DNA of 40,897 nt from the NCBI GenBank assembly GCA_025057135.1, contig JANWXY010000082.1, positions 1 to 40,897 of the forward strand. Reading direction: 5' to 3'. Positions 22,581 through 31,458 of the stretch are shown here, piece by piece. This DNA comes from Bacteroidia bacterium. Lineage in GTDB: Bacteria > Bacteroidota > Bacteroidia > SpSt-205. A program made the translations under genes and the position numbers. The notes under the pieces were generated by a model. The model worked only from the letters and a program-made list of their open reading frames with translations, did not search any database and was not told where the DNA came from. How positions within the stretch are numbered: position 1 is the stretch's first letter; each line of letters starts with the position of its first letter.

Positions 22581-25415
22581 CTATTGACGGAGGAGCTTAC
22601 GAGTTTCCGTATATCGTCTGCCTTGGGCGTCGATGATATCCAGTTGTAAGAAGTAAATCCCTTGGGAGAGACCGTTGGTATTCCAGCGGAGGGTGTGTTC
22701 TCCGGCGGGGAGAGGAGAGGGGTGGGTATGACCTGTGATTCTTTGGCCGCTAAGCGAGAAAAGCTGCCAGCTTACTCGTTTAGCCCCGGTAGGTAGAGCG
22801 AGGCGAATCATGATTTCATCAGAGAATGGATTGGGGAAAGCTTCTATGCGAATAGAGGTGCTACCAATCGTAGTAGGCAGGCTGGTAGCGGAGCGGCTAT
22901 TGAGCTTCCAGATGCCGCGCCCCCAAGTACCTATATAGATCGGACGCTCTGGGTCTGGTAGAAGCCTTATTTCCCAACGGGGATTCTCAGGGTCTGAGCG
23001 ATCTACGGTATCTACTTGATAGCGGTAGGGTTTCCATGTGATGCTTGTTACAGGTACGCGACCGATGACTTCTCCCGTCATTTCTTCCCATACAGGGTTG
23101 CTGATATTGATGCAGCGCCAGAGCCCCCAGTGAGTACCAGCCAGCAGAAGAGCAGCGGAGTCAGGATGGAAAAATAGGCTATATACGGGCACATTTGGGA
23201 GGTTACCATGAATGGAAGTGAAAGTCGGATTAGTATCGGTGGCATTTGTTGATACAAAGACCCGCTGGGCTGCTCCCGCATAGGAGCCCACGGCGATAGC
23301 TACGAGATTAGGATTATTTGGATGGACGGCGATAGCGCTGATCGTTCGTCCATTGACAAGGGAAGCAATAGCTGCCGTCTCGTCTTCATAATCCATGCTA
23401 TCAGCTCTATTGATGGTTATTTTATCGGCATAGCGGATGCGCAGCAGTCGTCCGTCAGAAGTTCCTATCCAAACTGTATAGTGTCCGTTTTCAGGGTATC
23501 CAGCGGCGATAGCTGTCGGGATTCTGTTGGTATTATTATAGTAGCTGGAATATATCTGGTTAGAGTTTAGGTTACTGATCGGGGTAGGGCTGACCATGCT
23601 CCAGTATTGTAGCGAATCTACACTTAAGGAGACTGCATTAGAAATGTGCCACAAGCGCCGACCTGTGGCGACAAATAAGTGCGTAGTACCCAGAAAGTTT
23701 CTGTCTCTATCGTAAATCAGTTCAGGAAAGTTTTCTAAAATCAAGAGAGGGGGATAAAGCGGACCGAAGCCTGAGGGGCGTTCATCATTCACAGCAGCTG
23801 GTTCGGTGGGAGGTTGCACATTATCGAGAGTATCGTGAGTATAAAAGGCGTACGGTGCTGGGACGTTATATATGGGACTATACTGCCTTCCATAGTCAGT
23901 GGACATTCTTAGTCGTCCCCCCTGATATGAAAAGAATACGTTACTCGGCAATCGTGTGCTTACGGCGAGATTGCCTATGGGATTGGCCACGGGTGAGAAA
24001 GCCGACCCGGGAGGGGGATTGATTATTCGGAAAATGCCCTCAGGATCAGAGGCGTATCGGCAAGCTATATTGAGGGGAGTCAGACCTGAGGCGTGGATAT
24101 CTCCATTAGGTGCCACTGCTACCGAAAGGACAGCTGCAGCTTGGATGCCTGTATTAGCATTTTCTGCCCTTGATCCATCTTTCTTTATGCGTATCAATCG
24201 GCCGTCACCTATGACGAGATAGTCCCCATTTTCTAAAAATACAAAGTCTCGTATGGGTCTGGGGAGGTTGAGCACGAGATTTGGCGCCCCTGCGATGGTG
24301 GGAGCTGCATTTGGTGGGTTGATTCGTCTCCATCCATAATCAGGCGCAAATTCCCAAATCTGGTTTCCGCCTAAGAGGATATGGGATGGGTCGCTGGGAT
24401 CAATCGTGAGAGCAATCACCTTTGCGCCTAAGTTGCCTAATACATTGAAAGAGTTATTCTGCCGAGAAGCAATTGGCGTCCAAGAGCCACCATTATCTGA
24501 GGATACCCAGACAGTGAGCAGCTCTCCATTGGCGTTTGCACTAGCCAGATACAAGATAGATGGATTAGACGGCGCAGAACGCACCACTACATTTCCACCG
24601 CCTATTCCTGTGATTCCTGTCGTGCCGGCCTGCGTGACCTCGGTGGGTAGGCTTATAGAGACCTGACTGAATGTTTGTCCGTCGTTGGTAGATACAAAAA
24701 GCCCCGTATTGGTCGTTACAAACAGGGTATGGTTAGCTCCCCACGCAATGCTACGCAAGGGACCTCCCCCGGCAATGCCAGATTTGCGAATCGTTTGGAG
24801 GTTGTCAGAGGAGAAGATTACGCTATCTGGCGTGAGGATAGCTATCTTATCTCCCGAAATGGCGATATCTACGATATTCGTCAGCCGTCCTGAGGAATAG
24901 TTAGAACCATAGGAAATGTTTGGATAGGAGAGAGTCCATGTTGCGTTTTGATTAGAAAAAGTTTGTCCGCCGTCCGTAGAAACGAAAACCCCCATACCGG
25001 GCAATCCGAATCCGCCCATGATGTTTGGACGTAAGGTGTCTATGACCCGGAATGATACCCCAGCTTCATTGAACTGCGAGATATTCCCAGTACCGACATA
25101 AAGGATGCCGTTAGAAGCGGCGAGGGCGGTTACAGCTAAACTGCGATAGGCCGCCTCCCCATTTTGATTCAGAGAAAAACTCGGTGTCAGTCGCCATGTG
25201 CGTCCTTCATCGCTGGATTCGTATAACCCGCCAAAAGCTGAGCCCACATAAATTTTATTACCTACCCGTATGCCTCGAGTGAGAATGCTTCCGATGTTTG
25301 TAGGCCCAACCGGCTCCCATGGAAAGTAAGATGTGGAGGTTTCCATCCTAATCGGATGCGGCCGCCAGCTTAGTGATATGAATATAAGTCCCACTAGGGC
25401 AGTTAAACGCCACAT
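22581..25415 (-). CDS. Large secreted beta-propeller (BNR/sortilin-like) protein with T9SS sorting domain
   Basis: A 944-residue exported protein. Residues 1-17 form a signal peptide (MWRLTALVGLIFISLSW). The body holds many Asp-box/BNR-type propeller repeats such as SSDEGRTWRL, STDGGQTFSN, STNDGQTFSQ and SSDNGGSWTP, the fold of sortilin and exo-alpha-sialidase-like proteins. No catalytic residues are evident, so the substrate is unknown. The last 80 residues are a type A T9SS sorting domain: FPNPFSDEIMIRL, then QLFSLSGQRI, LRWNTNGLSQGIYFLQL and a basic end. It should cross the outer membrane by type IX secretion and be cleaved or anchored. ATG at 25415 is 4 bases after TATATTTG. A strong terminator follows. 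Confidence 0.88.
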   Translation of the reverse strand: MWRLTALVGLIFISLSWRPHPIRMETSTSYFPWEPVGPTNIGSILTRGIRVGNKIYVGSAFGGLYESSDEGRTWRLTPSFSLNQNGEAAYRSLAVTALAASNGILYVGTGNISQFNEAGVSFRVIDTLRPNIMGGFGLPGMGVFVSTDGGQTFSNQNATWTLSYPNISYGSNYSSGRLTNIVDIAISGDKIAILTPDSVIFSSDNLQTIRKSGIAGGGPLRSIAWGANHTLFVTTNTGLFVSTNDGQTFSQVSISLPTEVTQAGTTGITGIGGGNVVVRSAPSNPSILYLASANANGELLTVWVSSDNGGSWTPIASRQNNSFNVLGNLGAKVIALTIDPSDPSHILLGGNQIWEFAPDYGWRRINPPNAAPTIAGAPNLVLNLPRPIRDFVFLENGDYLVIGDGRLIRIKKDGSRAENANTGIQAAAVLSVAVAPNGDIHASGLTPLNIACRYASDPEGIFRIINPPPGSAFSPVANPIGNLAVSTRLPSNVFFSYQGGRLRMSTDYGRQYSPIYNVPAPYAFYTHDTLDNVQPPTEPAAVNDERPSGFGPLYPPLLILENFPELIYDRDRNFLGTTHLFVATGRRLWHISNAVSLSVDSLQYWSMVSPTPISNLNSNQIYSSYYNNTNRIPTAIAAGYPENGHYTVWIGTSDGRLLRIRYADKITINRADSMDYEDETAAIASLVNGRTISAIAVHPNNPNLVAIAVGSYAGAAQRVFVSTNATDTNPTFTSIHGNLPNVPVYSLFFHPDSAALLLAGTHWGLWRCINISNPVWEEMTGEVIGRVPVTSITWKPYRYQVDTVDRSDPENPRWEIRLLPDPERPIYIGTWGRGIWKLNSRSATSLPTTIGSTSIRIEAFPNPFSDEIMIRLALPTGAKRVSWQLFSLSGQRITGHTHPSPLPAGEHTLRWNTNGLSQGIYFLQLDIIDAQGRRYTETRKLLRQ

Positions 25416-25419
25416 ATGG

Positions 25420-25427
25420 CAAATATA
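25420..25427 (-). promoter_or_regulatory. Promoter of the T9SS cargo gene
   Basis: TATATTTG on the minus strand, 4 bases before the ATG at 25415, with TTG 17 bases upstream (25445-25447). This is one of the most complete promoters in the window. Confidence 0.78.
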
Positions 25428-25443
25428 ATGAGAACCTCTCGGC

Positions 25444-25956
25444 TCAATTATGCAAGCGTGCGACAGGAAGCCAGCGTACTTTTTGGGCCTTTGTAGAGGG
25501 CTTGTCTCCTAAATGAGGCGGAGCGCGCTCTGAAAGGGTCGGATAGTCGTATGGGCTCAAAGGTGGAGGAGATGTCGCTGGTGGGCGACGGAGCTTTTTA
25601 TATAACCACTGATAGTTTTGAATAGCTACCCGATAGTCTGGTTTCCATAGAAGGCTTTGACGCCACAAACGCAGCGCCTCAGCACTATCTCCCCGATATA
25701 CGGCGATATATCCAAGCTGCTGATAAATCAGTGCCTGCGATGAAGAGTCTCTCTCCGAAATCAGCAGGCCTCGCCAGTAGATCAGCGCACTGTCCCACTT
25801 CTGGCGTTGGGTATAGAACTGGGCTAACTTGTAGGTATTTTCTCTGGGAGAGCCCTGAGCATAGAAGACCCCAATCCCTAAAAAGAGAATATATTTCAGA
25901 CCGCCTTTATCTACTACTTGAGCTATCAGTGGAATGTCCCATATTCTGGCTTTCAC
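25444..25956 (-). CDS. Exported TPR-like protein downstream of yidC
   Basis: About 170 residues with a hydrophobic segment ending in GIGVFYA|Q, a probable signal peptide. Two or three TPR-like helical pairs follow (about 45-125; KLAQFYTQRQKWDSALIYW, ALRLWRQSLLWKPDYR), then a proline-rich tail. The start is uncertain. The frame is open far upstream into yidC, but only the GTG at 25956, 30 bases after the yidC stop, gives a sensible length. From it the hydrophobic core begins about 20 residues in, which is long for a signal peptide. A non-standard start closer to the core is possible. TPR proteins mediate protein contacts; no specific role can be given. No promoter box is visible before it, so it is probably co-transcribed with yidC. 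Confidence 0.6.
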   Translation of the reverse strand: MKARIWDIPLIAQVVDKGGLKYILFLGIGVFYAQGSPRENTYKLAQFYTQRQKWDSALIYWRGLLISERDSSSQALIYQQLGYIAVYRGDSAEALRLWRQSLLWKPDYRVAIQNYQWLYKKLRRPPATSPPPLSPYDYPTLSERAPPHLGDKPSTKAQKVRWLPVARLHN

Positions 25957-25985
25957 GGGGTTTGGACTGGTGATTTTTTCGCGGA

Positions 25986-27743
25986 TTATTTCCGTTTGAA
26001 CCAGCGCTGCATTTGAGCGCGCTGTTGAGCTACCTGGGCCTTGTTTTGCTTTTTTCGTTGAATCTCTCGCAGTTTCCGGGCTAATGCCTCTTTGTCTACA
26101 AACTGCTTCATCACTAAGGTCTGTACAATGGTTAGAAGGTTCAGGACGAAGTAATACCAACTCAGAGCAGAGGAGTAATCGTTCAGGAAAATGAAGAATA
26201 TCACAGGGGAGATATAAGACAGCCATCTGAGATTCTGAGGCGTAGTCGTCTGCCCTTGTTGCACAATGTAAGTATAGGCAAGTGTAGAGAGAGCGGTCAG
26301 TAGGGCAAATAGACTGAGGTGGTCCCCTATCAGAGGAATGTTTATTCCCCATTTTATCAGCGCATCATAGGAGGAGAGGTCAGAGGTCCAGAGAAACCCC
26401 TGCTGCCGCAGTTCAAATGCATTTGGGAAAAAGCTGGTCATAGCGAAAAATATCGGTATCTGTAAGAGTAGGGGAACGCACCCACTTAGCGGGCTGACTC
26501 CAAGCTGGCGATACAGAAGGCTGCGCTCTATCATGAGCTTGTCGGGCTGATCCTTGTATTTTTCCTCCAAGGCTTTGACTTCGGGTAGTTCATTCACCAC
26601 CTGCATTCTCACCCCGAGGAGATAGCTTCGCCATGTCAGAGGTGATAGAAGGATTTTGACCAGCAGCGCCAGAATAGCTATGATGACGCCGTAAGACGAA
26701 ATATACTTCTCTAAAAATCCAAACACGGGTATGATGAAAGCGGTATTGATGTACCGGATAAAGTTCCACCCTAAGTTGAGCTGCTTTTCGTAATCCTCTT
26801 TATAGGAGCGGAGAAGGGCATATCGGGTCGGTCCCAGATACCACTGCTGCTCGGTCTTGTCATTTGTCAGGGGGAGTTGGAGTTCTATCTGGTACTTGGG
26901 CAGACCGCTAAAGGGCAGAGTCGTAAGTGTAGCGGAGGAAAAAGCCTCGTTTGCTTGGAGAATGGCACAGAAAAACTGTCCTTTGGCGGATATCCAACGA
27001 ATACGCCCTTGCAGGGCTTTTTGTTGGGTTTCATCTTCATCGGGGGTGATGGACTCAACCTCCTCAGCTTGTCGGTAATAGAGGGCGCAGTGAGGTCGCA
27101 TTGATGCAGTAGAAGGTTCTGTTTGTGGTGTCTGGTAGCTTAGCGTATAGGAGACATAAGGATTGCGGAGGTTTTCTTTCAAGTTATGGAAAGCGATACG
27201 CTGTCGGAAGTGATACTTATCGGCAGGGATATAGTAGCTGACTTGGATGAAAGTGTCAGGCGCAAGGCTGAGGCGGAAAACTACGCTATCCTCAGTGGAA
27301 ATGGCCTTAGGTGGTGCATGGACCAAAGTGAAGTATAATCGCTCACTACTTATGACCGCCCGTCCTTCGGCGAATATAAATGCCTGTTTCTGTGAAGAGT
27401 CCCAGAGGGTAATCGGTTTTCCTTGAAGGCCTGTCAGATTTTTCAGGGTATGCGTGTGAAGTGCCGCCCCTTTCGTGCTGAACTGAAAACGGGCTACTTC
27501 ATTCTCCACAGTTATGAGGCTATCTTTTCCAGTAGCGAACTGTGCATACCTCCCCAGGCGAGCGAATAAAAAGTTAGAATCTACTTTCTCTGCGGGAAGG
27601 GTGTCTCGATTTCCTTGGGATAAACTTGTAGTGTCTGAAGTAGAACGAGAAGCTGACGGGGCAGAGCTACGAGCCATCCATATGGTCCACAGGAACATTA
27701 GCAGAGTAATCAAGAATATCCCAATCCAAGTCTGTCGCTGCAC
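25986..27743 (-). CDS. yidC: Membrane protein insertase YidC
   Basis: A 585-residue YidC of Gram-negative type. It has an N-terminal transmembrane helix (about 6-23), a large periplasmic beta domain (about 60-335) and the conserved C-terminal insertase core with several membrane helices. Core marks are ILLSPLTWRSYLLGVRMQ with the conserved arginine in the groove, then KLMIERSLLYRQLGVSPLSGC and VPLLLQIPIFFAM. The C-terminal tail is basic (KRK end) and can contact ribosomes. GTG at 27743 provides the first membrane helix and lies 4 bases after TATCTTTG (27748-27755, minus). Neither pyrG nor the rnpA-rpmH cluster is adjacent. Confidence 0.96.
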   Translation of the reverse strand: MQRQTWIGIFLITLLMFLWTIWMARSSAPSASRSTSDTTSLSQGNRDTLPAEKVDSNFLFARLGRYAQFATGKDSLITVENEVARFQFSTKGAALHTHTLKNLTGLQGKPITLWDSSQKQAFIFAEGRAVISSERLYFTLVHAPPKAISTEDSVVFRLSLAPDTFIQVSYYIPADKYHFRQRIAFHNLKENLRNPYVSYTLSYQTPQTEPSTASMRPHCALYYRQAEEVESITPDEDETQQKALQGRIRWISAKGQFFCAILQANEAFSSATLTTLPFSGLPKYQIELQLPLTNDKTEQQWYLGPTRYALLRSYKEDYEKQLNLGWNFIRYINTAFIIPVFGFLEKYISSYGVIIAILALLVKILLSPLTWRSYLLGVRMQVVNELPEVKALEEKYKDQPDKLMIERSLLYRQLGVSPLSGCVPLLLQIPIFFAMTSFFPNAFELRQQGFLWTSDLSSYDALIKWGINIPLIGDHLSLFALLTALSTLAYTYIVQQGQTTTPQNLRWLSYISPVIFFIFLNDYSSALSWYYFVLNLLTIVQTLVMKQFVDKEALARKLREIQRKKQNKAQVAQQRAQMQRWFKRK

Positions 27744-27747
27744 GCGG

Positions 27748-27755
27748 CAAAGATA
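27748..27755 (-). promoter_or_regulatory. Promoter of yidC
   Basis: TATCTTTG on the minus strand, 4 bases before the GTG at 27743, with TTG 17 bases upstream (27773-27775). The remaining gap to 27860 shows nothing else I can identify. Confidence 0.78.
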
Positions 27756-27860
27756 GACGGCTAAGAGCCTTGCAAGTTTAGATCACATTAGAATCCCCCG
27801 AGCAAGGTGCGGAGCGGCTCAGGAGCAATGAAGTAGGCTTGATGGTGTATGCTGTATGAG

Positions 27861-28184
27861 CTATACTTCATCTATGCCTAAATAGAAGTTGAGTTTGGCT
27901 CGGAAATCCTGAATAAGTCGGGTATCTCTGGCTTCCATAGCGAGGCGATGACCTTCCCGAAATTGCTCTATGGCTTCGGCATCGCGACCGACTTTTTCAT
28001 AAAGCAGACCGAGTTGGTAATGGGTTGCGAAGTGCTCTGGGGAGCGGCGAAGGGCCTCTTGGAATGCGGCTTCTGCTTCTGTCCAGCGGCCTTGTCCCAT
28101 GAGATACACGCCAAGCGTATGAGCCCAAAAAGGGTCCTTTTGATCGGCTTCCATACGGGCGCGCAGCTCGGCTTCTTTATTCAT
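27861..28184 (-). CDS. Small cytoplasmic TPR protein
   Basis: A 107-residue protein with two clear TPR units: WAHTLGVYLMGQGRWTEAEA with its partner helix, and HYQLGLLYEKVGRDAEAIEQ with its partner. A C-terminal helix follows. No signal peptide. TPR proteins of this size are scaffolds, and its partner is unknown. The start at 28184 (MNKEAELRARMEADQ) is chosen because the frame further upstream runs into the divergent gene without similarity. No clean TAnnTTTG box lies before it; TACCTTG, one base short, occurs 6 bases upstream of the ATG. Confidence 0.72.
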   Translation of the reverse strand: MNKEAELRARMEADQKDPFWAHTLGVYLMGQGRWTEAEAAFQEALRRSPEHFATHYQLGLLYEKVGRDAEAIEQFREGHRLAMEARDTRLIQDFRAKLNFYLGIDEV

Positions 28185-28198
28185 TAGGGGCAAGGTAC

Positions 28199-28206
28199 AA
28201 ACTTTG
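28199..28206 (+). promoter_or_regulatory. Near-match -7 box AAACTTTG before the membrane protein gene
   Basis: AAACTTTG differs from TAnnTTTG at the first base and ends exactly 4 bases before the ATG at 28211, the favoured spacing in this window. The divergent start at 28184 is only 26 bases away. Confidence 0.4.
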
Positions 28207-28210
28207 ACCC

Positions 28211-29446
28211 ATGCTCGTACTATCGCCCCTTCATGAAGCAGCAGGGTTTGTCGTAGTGGGGCTATGGTTAGGATATGTTGGGTACCGGATAGAATATCAT
28301 CGCCTGCCACTCTGGCTATATGTTGCTCTGATAGCGAAAATTTTTGCTGCGTGGTTTTTTGGGTGGTTGTATGCGAGCTACTACTGTCATGGGGATACGC
28401 TCAAAGCATACTTGACTGCCAGCCGCTTAGCTTATTACCTCTGGGAGGTGCCCGCAGATGGACTGGCTCTCCTTTTTCGGGAGCTGAGTCCTGTATGGGA
28501 GGCAAAAGGTTGGCGGATTTTTTTTCAGGACATTCACTTGTACGGCTATGATTATGAGTGGAGCGAGCCCAGTAGCTATTTCTTTTACCGTCTACTTCTC
28601 CCTTTGTATCTCGCAGGGGGTGGAAGCTACTACGGCATGCAAGGACTAACAGCGATAACTGGCGGACTGCTTAGCTATGCTGCCTATCGGAGATGGGCCC
28701 AGCTAAGCCTATTCCCGAGTCATTTCTGGGTGGTCTGGTTTCTTCTACCCAGTGGGCTTCTATGGACGTCAGGCGCCCTGCGAGACACATTTGCTGTGCC
28801 ACTGATGCTGTATGGCATGGCATGGATCGCTAATGTGCAAAGCTGGCGAGACTTGTGGGGCTTGCTCGCTTTGCTCGTATTGGCTGCATTGCGTTTGGAA
28901 GCATTACCACTGGCTGTAGTTGGCGGTATGCTCTATCGGTGGGGCAATCTCTGGCTCTTACTCGCAGGCGCGGGGGCGGCGGTATTCGCTTTGGGGCTAT
29001 TTATAGGCCCGTGGGCGTATGCCTATCGCGCAGAAGCGCTCCTGCCTGCTATCCATCCTGATATAGCGGAGGCCAGCACTTTTCGTCTTGATTACGAGCC
29101 AAGCTTCTGGGGAAGTCTCATCGGATGGCTGAGGGCTCTACCGTATGGGCTGCTGGGACCTTTCCCCTGGCAAATACAAAAGCCGCTTGTTTGGCTGTAT
29201 GGAATAGAAACTTGGGGCATGGCGGGATTAGGTGCATACTATGCGTGGCGTTCAACTTGGGGGCTTAGGCAGATTCTGCTTATTTTAATGGGCATTTTTG
29301 TCATCGGTGTCGTGGCTATGGCTATGCCCTACTGGGGCACATTAGCGCGGCAGAAGCTATATGGGATTTACTTCATGGCCTTGGGGCTGGGTATGGCTTG
29401 CGAGCCACTCTTCAAGGATAGACCAGACAGCTTGAGCGAGTCGTAG
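28211..29446 (+). CDS. Polytopic membrane protein, possibly GT-C-like, function unknown
   Basis: I do not recognise the family of this 411-residue protein. It has about ten hydrophobic segments across its whole length. Soluble loops include SYYCHGDTLKAYL after the second segment and a Trp/Tyr-rich region (WSEPSSYFFYRLLLPL). The motif LPSGLLWTSGALRDTFAVPL is followed by an arginine-containing membrane segment. Such polar motifs between helices are seen in polysaccharide polymerase and GT-C proteins, so envelope glycan synthesis is a guess. The ATG at 28211 has a near-match box 4 bases upstream. The last 90 bases overlap the convergent dehydrogenase gene, an unusually long overlap. Confidence 0.72.
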   Translation: MLVLSPLHEAAGFVVVGLWLGYVGYRIEYHRLPLWLYVALIAKIFAAWFFGWLYASYYCHGDTLKAYLTASRLAYYLWEVPADGLALLFRELSPVWEAKGWRIFFQDIHLYGYDYEWSEPSSYFFYRLLLPLYLAGGGSYYGMQGLTAITGGLLSYAAYRRWAQLSLFPSHFWVVWFLLPSGLLWTSGALRDTFAVPLMLYGMAWIANVQSWRDLWGLLALLVLAALRLEALPLAVVGGMLYRWGNLWLLLAGAGAAVFALGLFIGPWAYAYRAEALLPAIHPDIAEASTFRLDYEPSFWGSLIGWLRALPYGLLGPFPWQIQKPLVWLYGIETWGMAGLGAYYAWRSTWGLRQILLILMGIFVIGVVAMAMPYWGTLARQKLYGIYFMALGLGMACEPLFKDRPDSLSES

Positions 29447-30337
29447 TTCGCTTTCTTCTGTAAGGCCTGCGATGTGCGGAGTGAGGAGCACGGCGGGATG
29501 CTTTCGCAGCTTCTCCCAGCTTTCGTAATCTGAGGGTGTGAGCTGAGTGGGGGGTTCAGCTGGTAAAGTATCTATGGCAGCCCCCCATAATCGCCCAGTT
29601 TCTAACCCCTCAACGACAGCAGGTAGGGATAGTATCCCACCCCGTGCGGCGTTGATAACCGCTATGGGTTTGCGAAAATTCCTCAAAAAAGCCGAGTCTA
29701 TCCAGCCTGCTGTCTCAGCTGTCAAAGGAACATGCAGGGAAAGCACATCCGCTTCCTCATATATCCTTTCCAGTGTAGTTTCTGTGACGCCGGCTCCTCC
29801 GAAGCCTCCTTTGTATTTGTCATAAGCGAGGATTTTCGCACCGAGTGTAGCCAATATCTGAGCTGTACGGCTGCCATTTTGTCCAAAACCGATAATCCCT
29901 ACGGTGAGGGAGGCGAGTTCTCGTCCCATGGAGCTCTTCCGTGCCCACTGAGCGGTATCTCTAATCAGGTGGTGAGCCGAGAGGAATCGCCGAGAGAGCA
30001 TCAAGATAGCCGCTACTACATATTCTGCGACGGGAAGGGCATTCGCATGGGGGGTGCTGCGCAGTTGTATGCCTAAATCTTGGATAGCCTTTTTATCAAT
30101 ATGTTCCGTGCCTGAGCCCGCTCGTATGATCAGCTGTAATCGTGGTGCATACCGGAGCACGGATCCATCTACGGGAATAGCCCCTCTCATGATCCACACA
30201 TGAGCATGGGACAGAGGACTGAGCAGATGCTCTAAGGTAGGCGACTCTATATGAGTGATGGAAAGGAACTTGTGGAGCGTGAGCTTACTCAGCAGAAAGG
30301 GGTGGTAACTTTCCGTCAGAAGTACCGAAATGGACAT
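29357..30337 (-). CDS. D-2-hydroxyacid dehydrogenase (SerA/PGDH-like)
   Basis: A 326-residue NAD-dependent dehydrogenase of the D-isomer family. The NAD motif is VGIIGFGQNGSRTA. Catalytic residues lie in INAARGGIL (Arg), TLPAEPPTQ (Glu) and LLTPHIAGLTEE (His). IIRAGSGTEHID and PVAEYVVAAIL match the 3-phosphoglycerate dehydrogenase branch. There is no C-terminal ACT domain, so if it makes serine it would lack that control; other 2-hydroxyacids are possible. The start overlaps the NUDIX gene by 53 bases. It closes the DivIVA-led operon, and its 3' end overlaps the convergent membrane protein gene by 90 bases. Confidence 0.88.
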   Translation of the reverse strand: MSISVLLTESYHPFLLSKLTLHKFLSITHIESPTLEHLLSPLSHAHVWIMRGAIPVDGSVLRYAPRLQLIIRAGSGTEHIDKKAIQDLGIQLRSTPHANALPVAEYVVAAILMLSRRFLSAHHLIRDTAQWARKSSMGRELASLTVGIIGFGQNGSRTAQILATLGAKILAYDKYKGGFGGAGVTETTLERIYEEADVLSLHVPLTAETAGWIDSAFLRNFRKPIAVINAARGGILSLPAVVEGLETGRLWGAAIDTLPAEPPTQLTPSDYESWEKLRKHPAVLLTPHIAGLTEESELRLAQAVWSILEEWLASHTQPQGHEVNPI

Positions 30338-30866
30338 AATGTAGGAGGGTGTGGGCTATGGTTTGTAGGTTGCGAGTGATGGAGAGTATGCGGTCCCCTG
30401 GCATGACATGAAGAGTAATATTTTCTCCTGAGGTGGTACGGTAAGGCTTGCTCTGGTAAGCCCTGAGGATTGCAGATGGTACTTTGAGGCGAGTAGTATA
30501 AAAGTAGCCAACTTCCCCCCAAAAAGCTGGGGAAGGATATAGTCCCTTCGGAGTGAGAGGGATAAGGTCCTCTGCGGAGAGCAGCCATCCTGTTTCTTCA
30601 GCAAGTTCTCGGAGTGCAGCTTGAATAGGGGACTCGTCGGGGTCTATCATTCCGGCGGGATGCTCATAAAATGGCCCAGGAGCTACGGGACGCTCTTGGC
30701 TGACTATGAGAAAGGCTTCTTCACCTTCGTCAGTGTAGAGAGCGATTGAAATCGCCGCAAAGGCCCCACGATGAACGATGAGGCGTTTTTCTCCTGAGGG
30801 CAGAGTGCGTTCTTCTATGTGGAGTAAAGGGTGTCGCCATAAAAAGCGCGATTCAGGAGTCGCCAT
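30285..30866 (-). CDS. NUDIX hydrolase, ADP-ribose pyrophosphatase-like
   Basis: A 193-residue NUDIX enzyme. The Nudix box spans about residues 72-94 (GMIDPDESPIQAALRELAEE with a following TGW), with metal-binding glutamates in RELAEE. The upstream QERPVAPGPFYEHPAG and downstream SPAFWGEVGYFYTTRL resemble ADP-ribose/nucleoside-diphosphate sugar pyrophosphatases, though the exact substrate is open. It overlaps the DUF502 gene by 14 bases and the dehydrogenase gene by 53 bases. Confidence 0.85.
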   Translation of the reverse strand: MATPESRFLWRHPLLHIEERTLPSGEKRLIVHRGAFAAISIALYTDEGEEAFLIVSQERPVAPGPFYEHPAGMIDPDESPIQAALRELAEETGWLLSAEDLIPLTPKGLYPSPAFWGEVGYFYTTRLKVPSAILRAYQSKPYRTTSGENITLHVMPGDRILSITRNLQTIAHTLLHYVHFGTSDGKLPPLSAE

Positions 30867-31455
30867 CTTTGGCTGAGGATTGTCCAGTTACGAATCCGCC
30901 CGAGAGGATCAGTTTCAAAGCTTCTGTGCCCCGCATGTTTAGCAAAATGATTTCGCTCCTCGGTACAAGGAAGACCCTACCCGTGAGCGCTGAAAATGCA
31001 AATGGCGCAAATACTGCGACCAGGTCATATCCTGGGATGGGGTGTTCGTTCGTGAGAAAGCCTATTTGATAGACAGACGAGTTAGGCTCCGGACGAAAGA
31101 GAACGGGATAGTCAAACCTGTACGAGCGACGAGAGGTATTCACCAGCTCCCGTACTGAGCTGTAAAAAAAGCCAACGAACGGAATTTTCCGAATCCTATC
31201 CTCTAAGGTGCTGAGGAGCGTAGGACCTATCCAGTGCGTACTGATGTAGCCGAGTACAGTCAATCCCAGAAATAAAAGCAAAATCCCTAATCCAGGGAAG
31301 CCTGTAGGCAGGATGTTATCCAGCCAGCTAAGGGTGATTGAGATGACATAGATGGTAGCTAAAGCCGGCAGGAAAAAGAAGACCCCACGCAAGAAGTAGA
31401 TAACTAAGGTATTCAGCGCAAGCCTTATATAGCGGCTCAGAGCTGAAATGAACAT
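30853..31455 (-). CDS. DUF502 family membrane protein
   Basis: A 200-residue protein with two transmembrane segments (about 15-42, YFLRGVFFFLPALATIYV; and about 52-75, LGILLLFLGLTVLGY). The family core follows: IPFVGFFYSSVRELVNT and YQIGFLTNEHP, then a hydrophobic part with FAPFAFSALTGRVFLVPRSE. DUF502 proteins are widespread and uncharacterised. Here the neighbours are lpxD upstream and a NUDIX gene downstream, so an envelope function is plausible but unproven. It starts 3 bases after the lpxD stop. Confidence 0.88.
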   Translation of the reverse strand: MFISALSRYIRLALNTLVIYFLRGVFFFLPALATIYVISITLSWLDNILPTGFPGLGILLLFLGLTVLGYISTHWIGPTLLSTLEDRIRKIPFVGFFYSSVRELVNTSRRSYRFDYPVLFRPEPNSSVYQIGFLTNEHPIPGYDLVAVFAPFAFSALTGRVFLVPRSEIILLNMRGTEALKLILSGGFVTGQSSAKDGDS

Positions 31456-31458
31456 AGC

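Noticed and set aside
25957-26352. Long N-terminal extension of the TPR protein downstream of yidC
   Set aside because: It lies fully inside the yidC 3' coding region on the same strand and reads as an out-of-frame shadow with no domain.
27756-27860. A possible tRNA or small RNA gene in the gap after the TPR gene
   Set aside because: I could not form a cloverleaf or find T-loop or anticodon features; only the yidC promoter region is recognisable.
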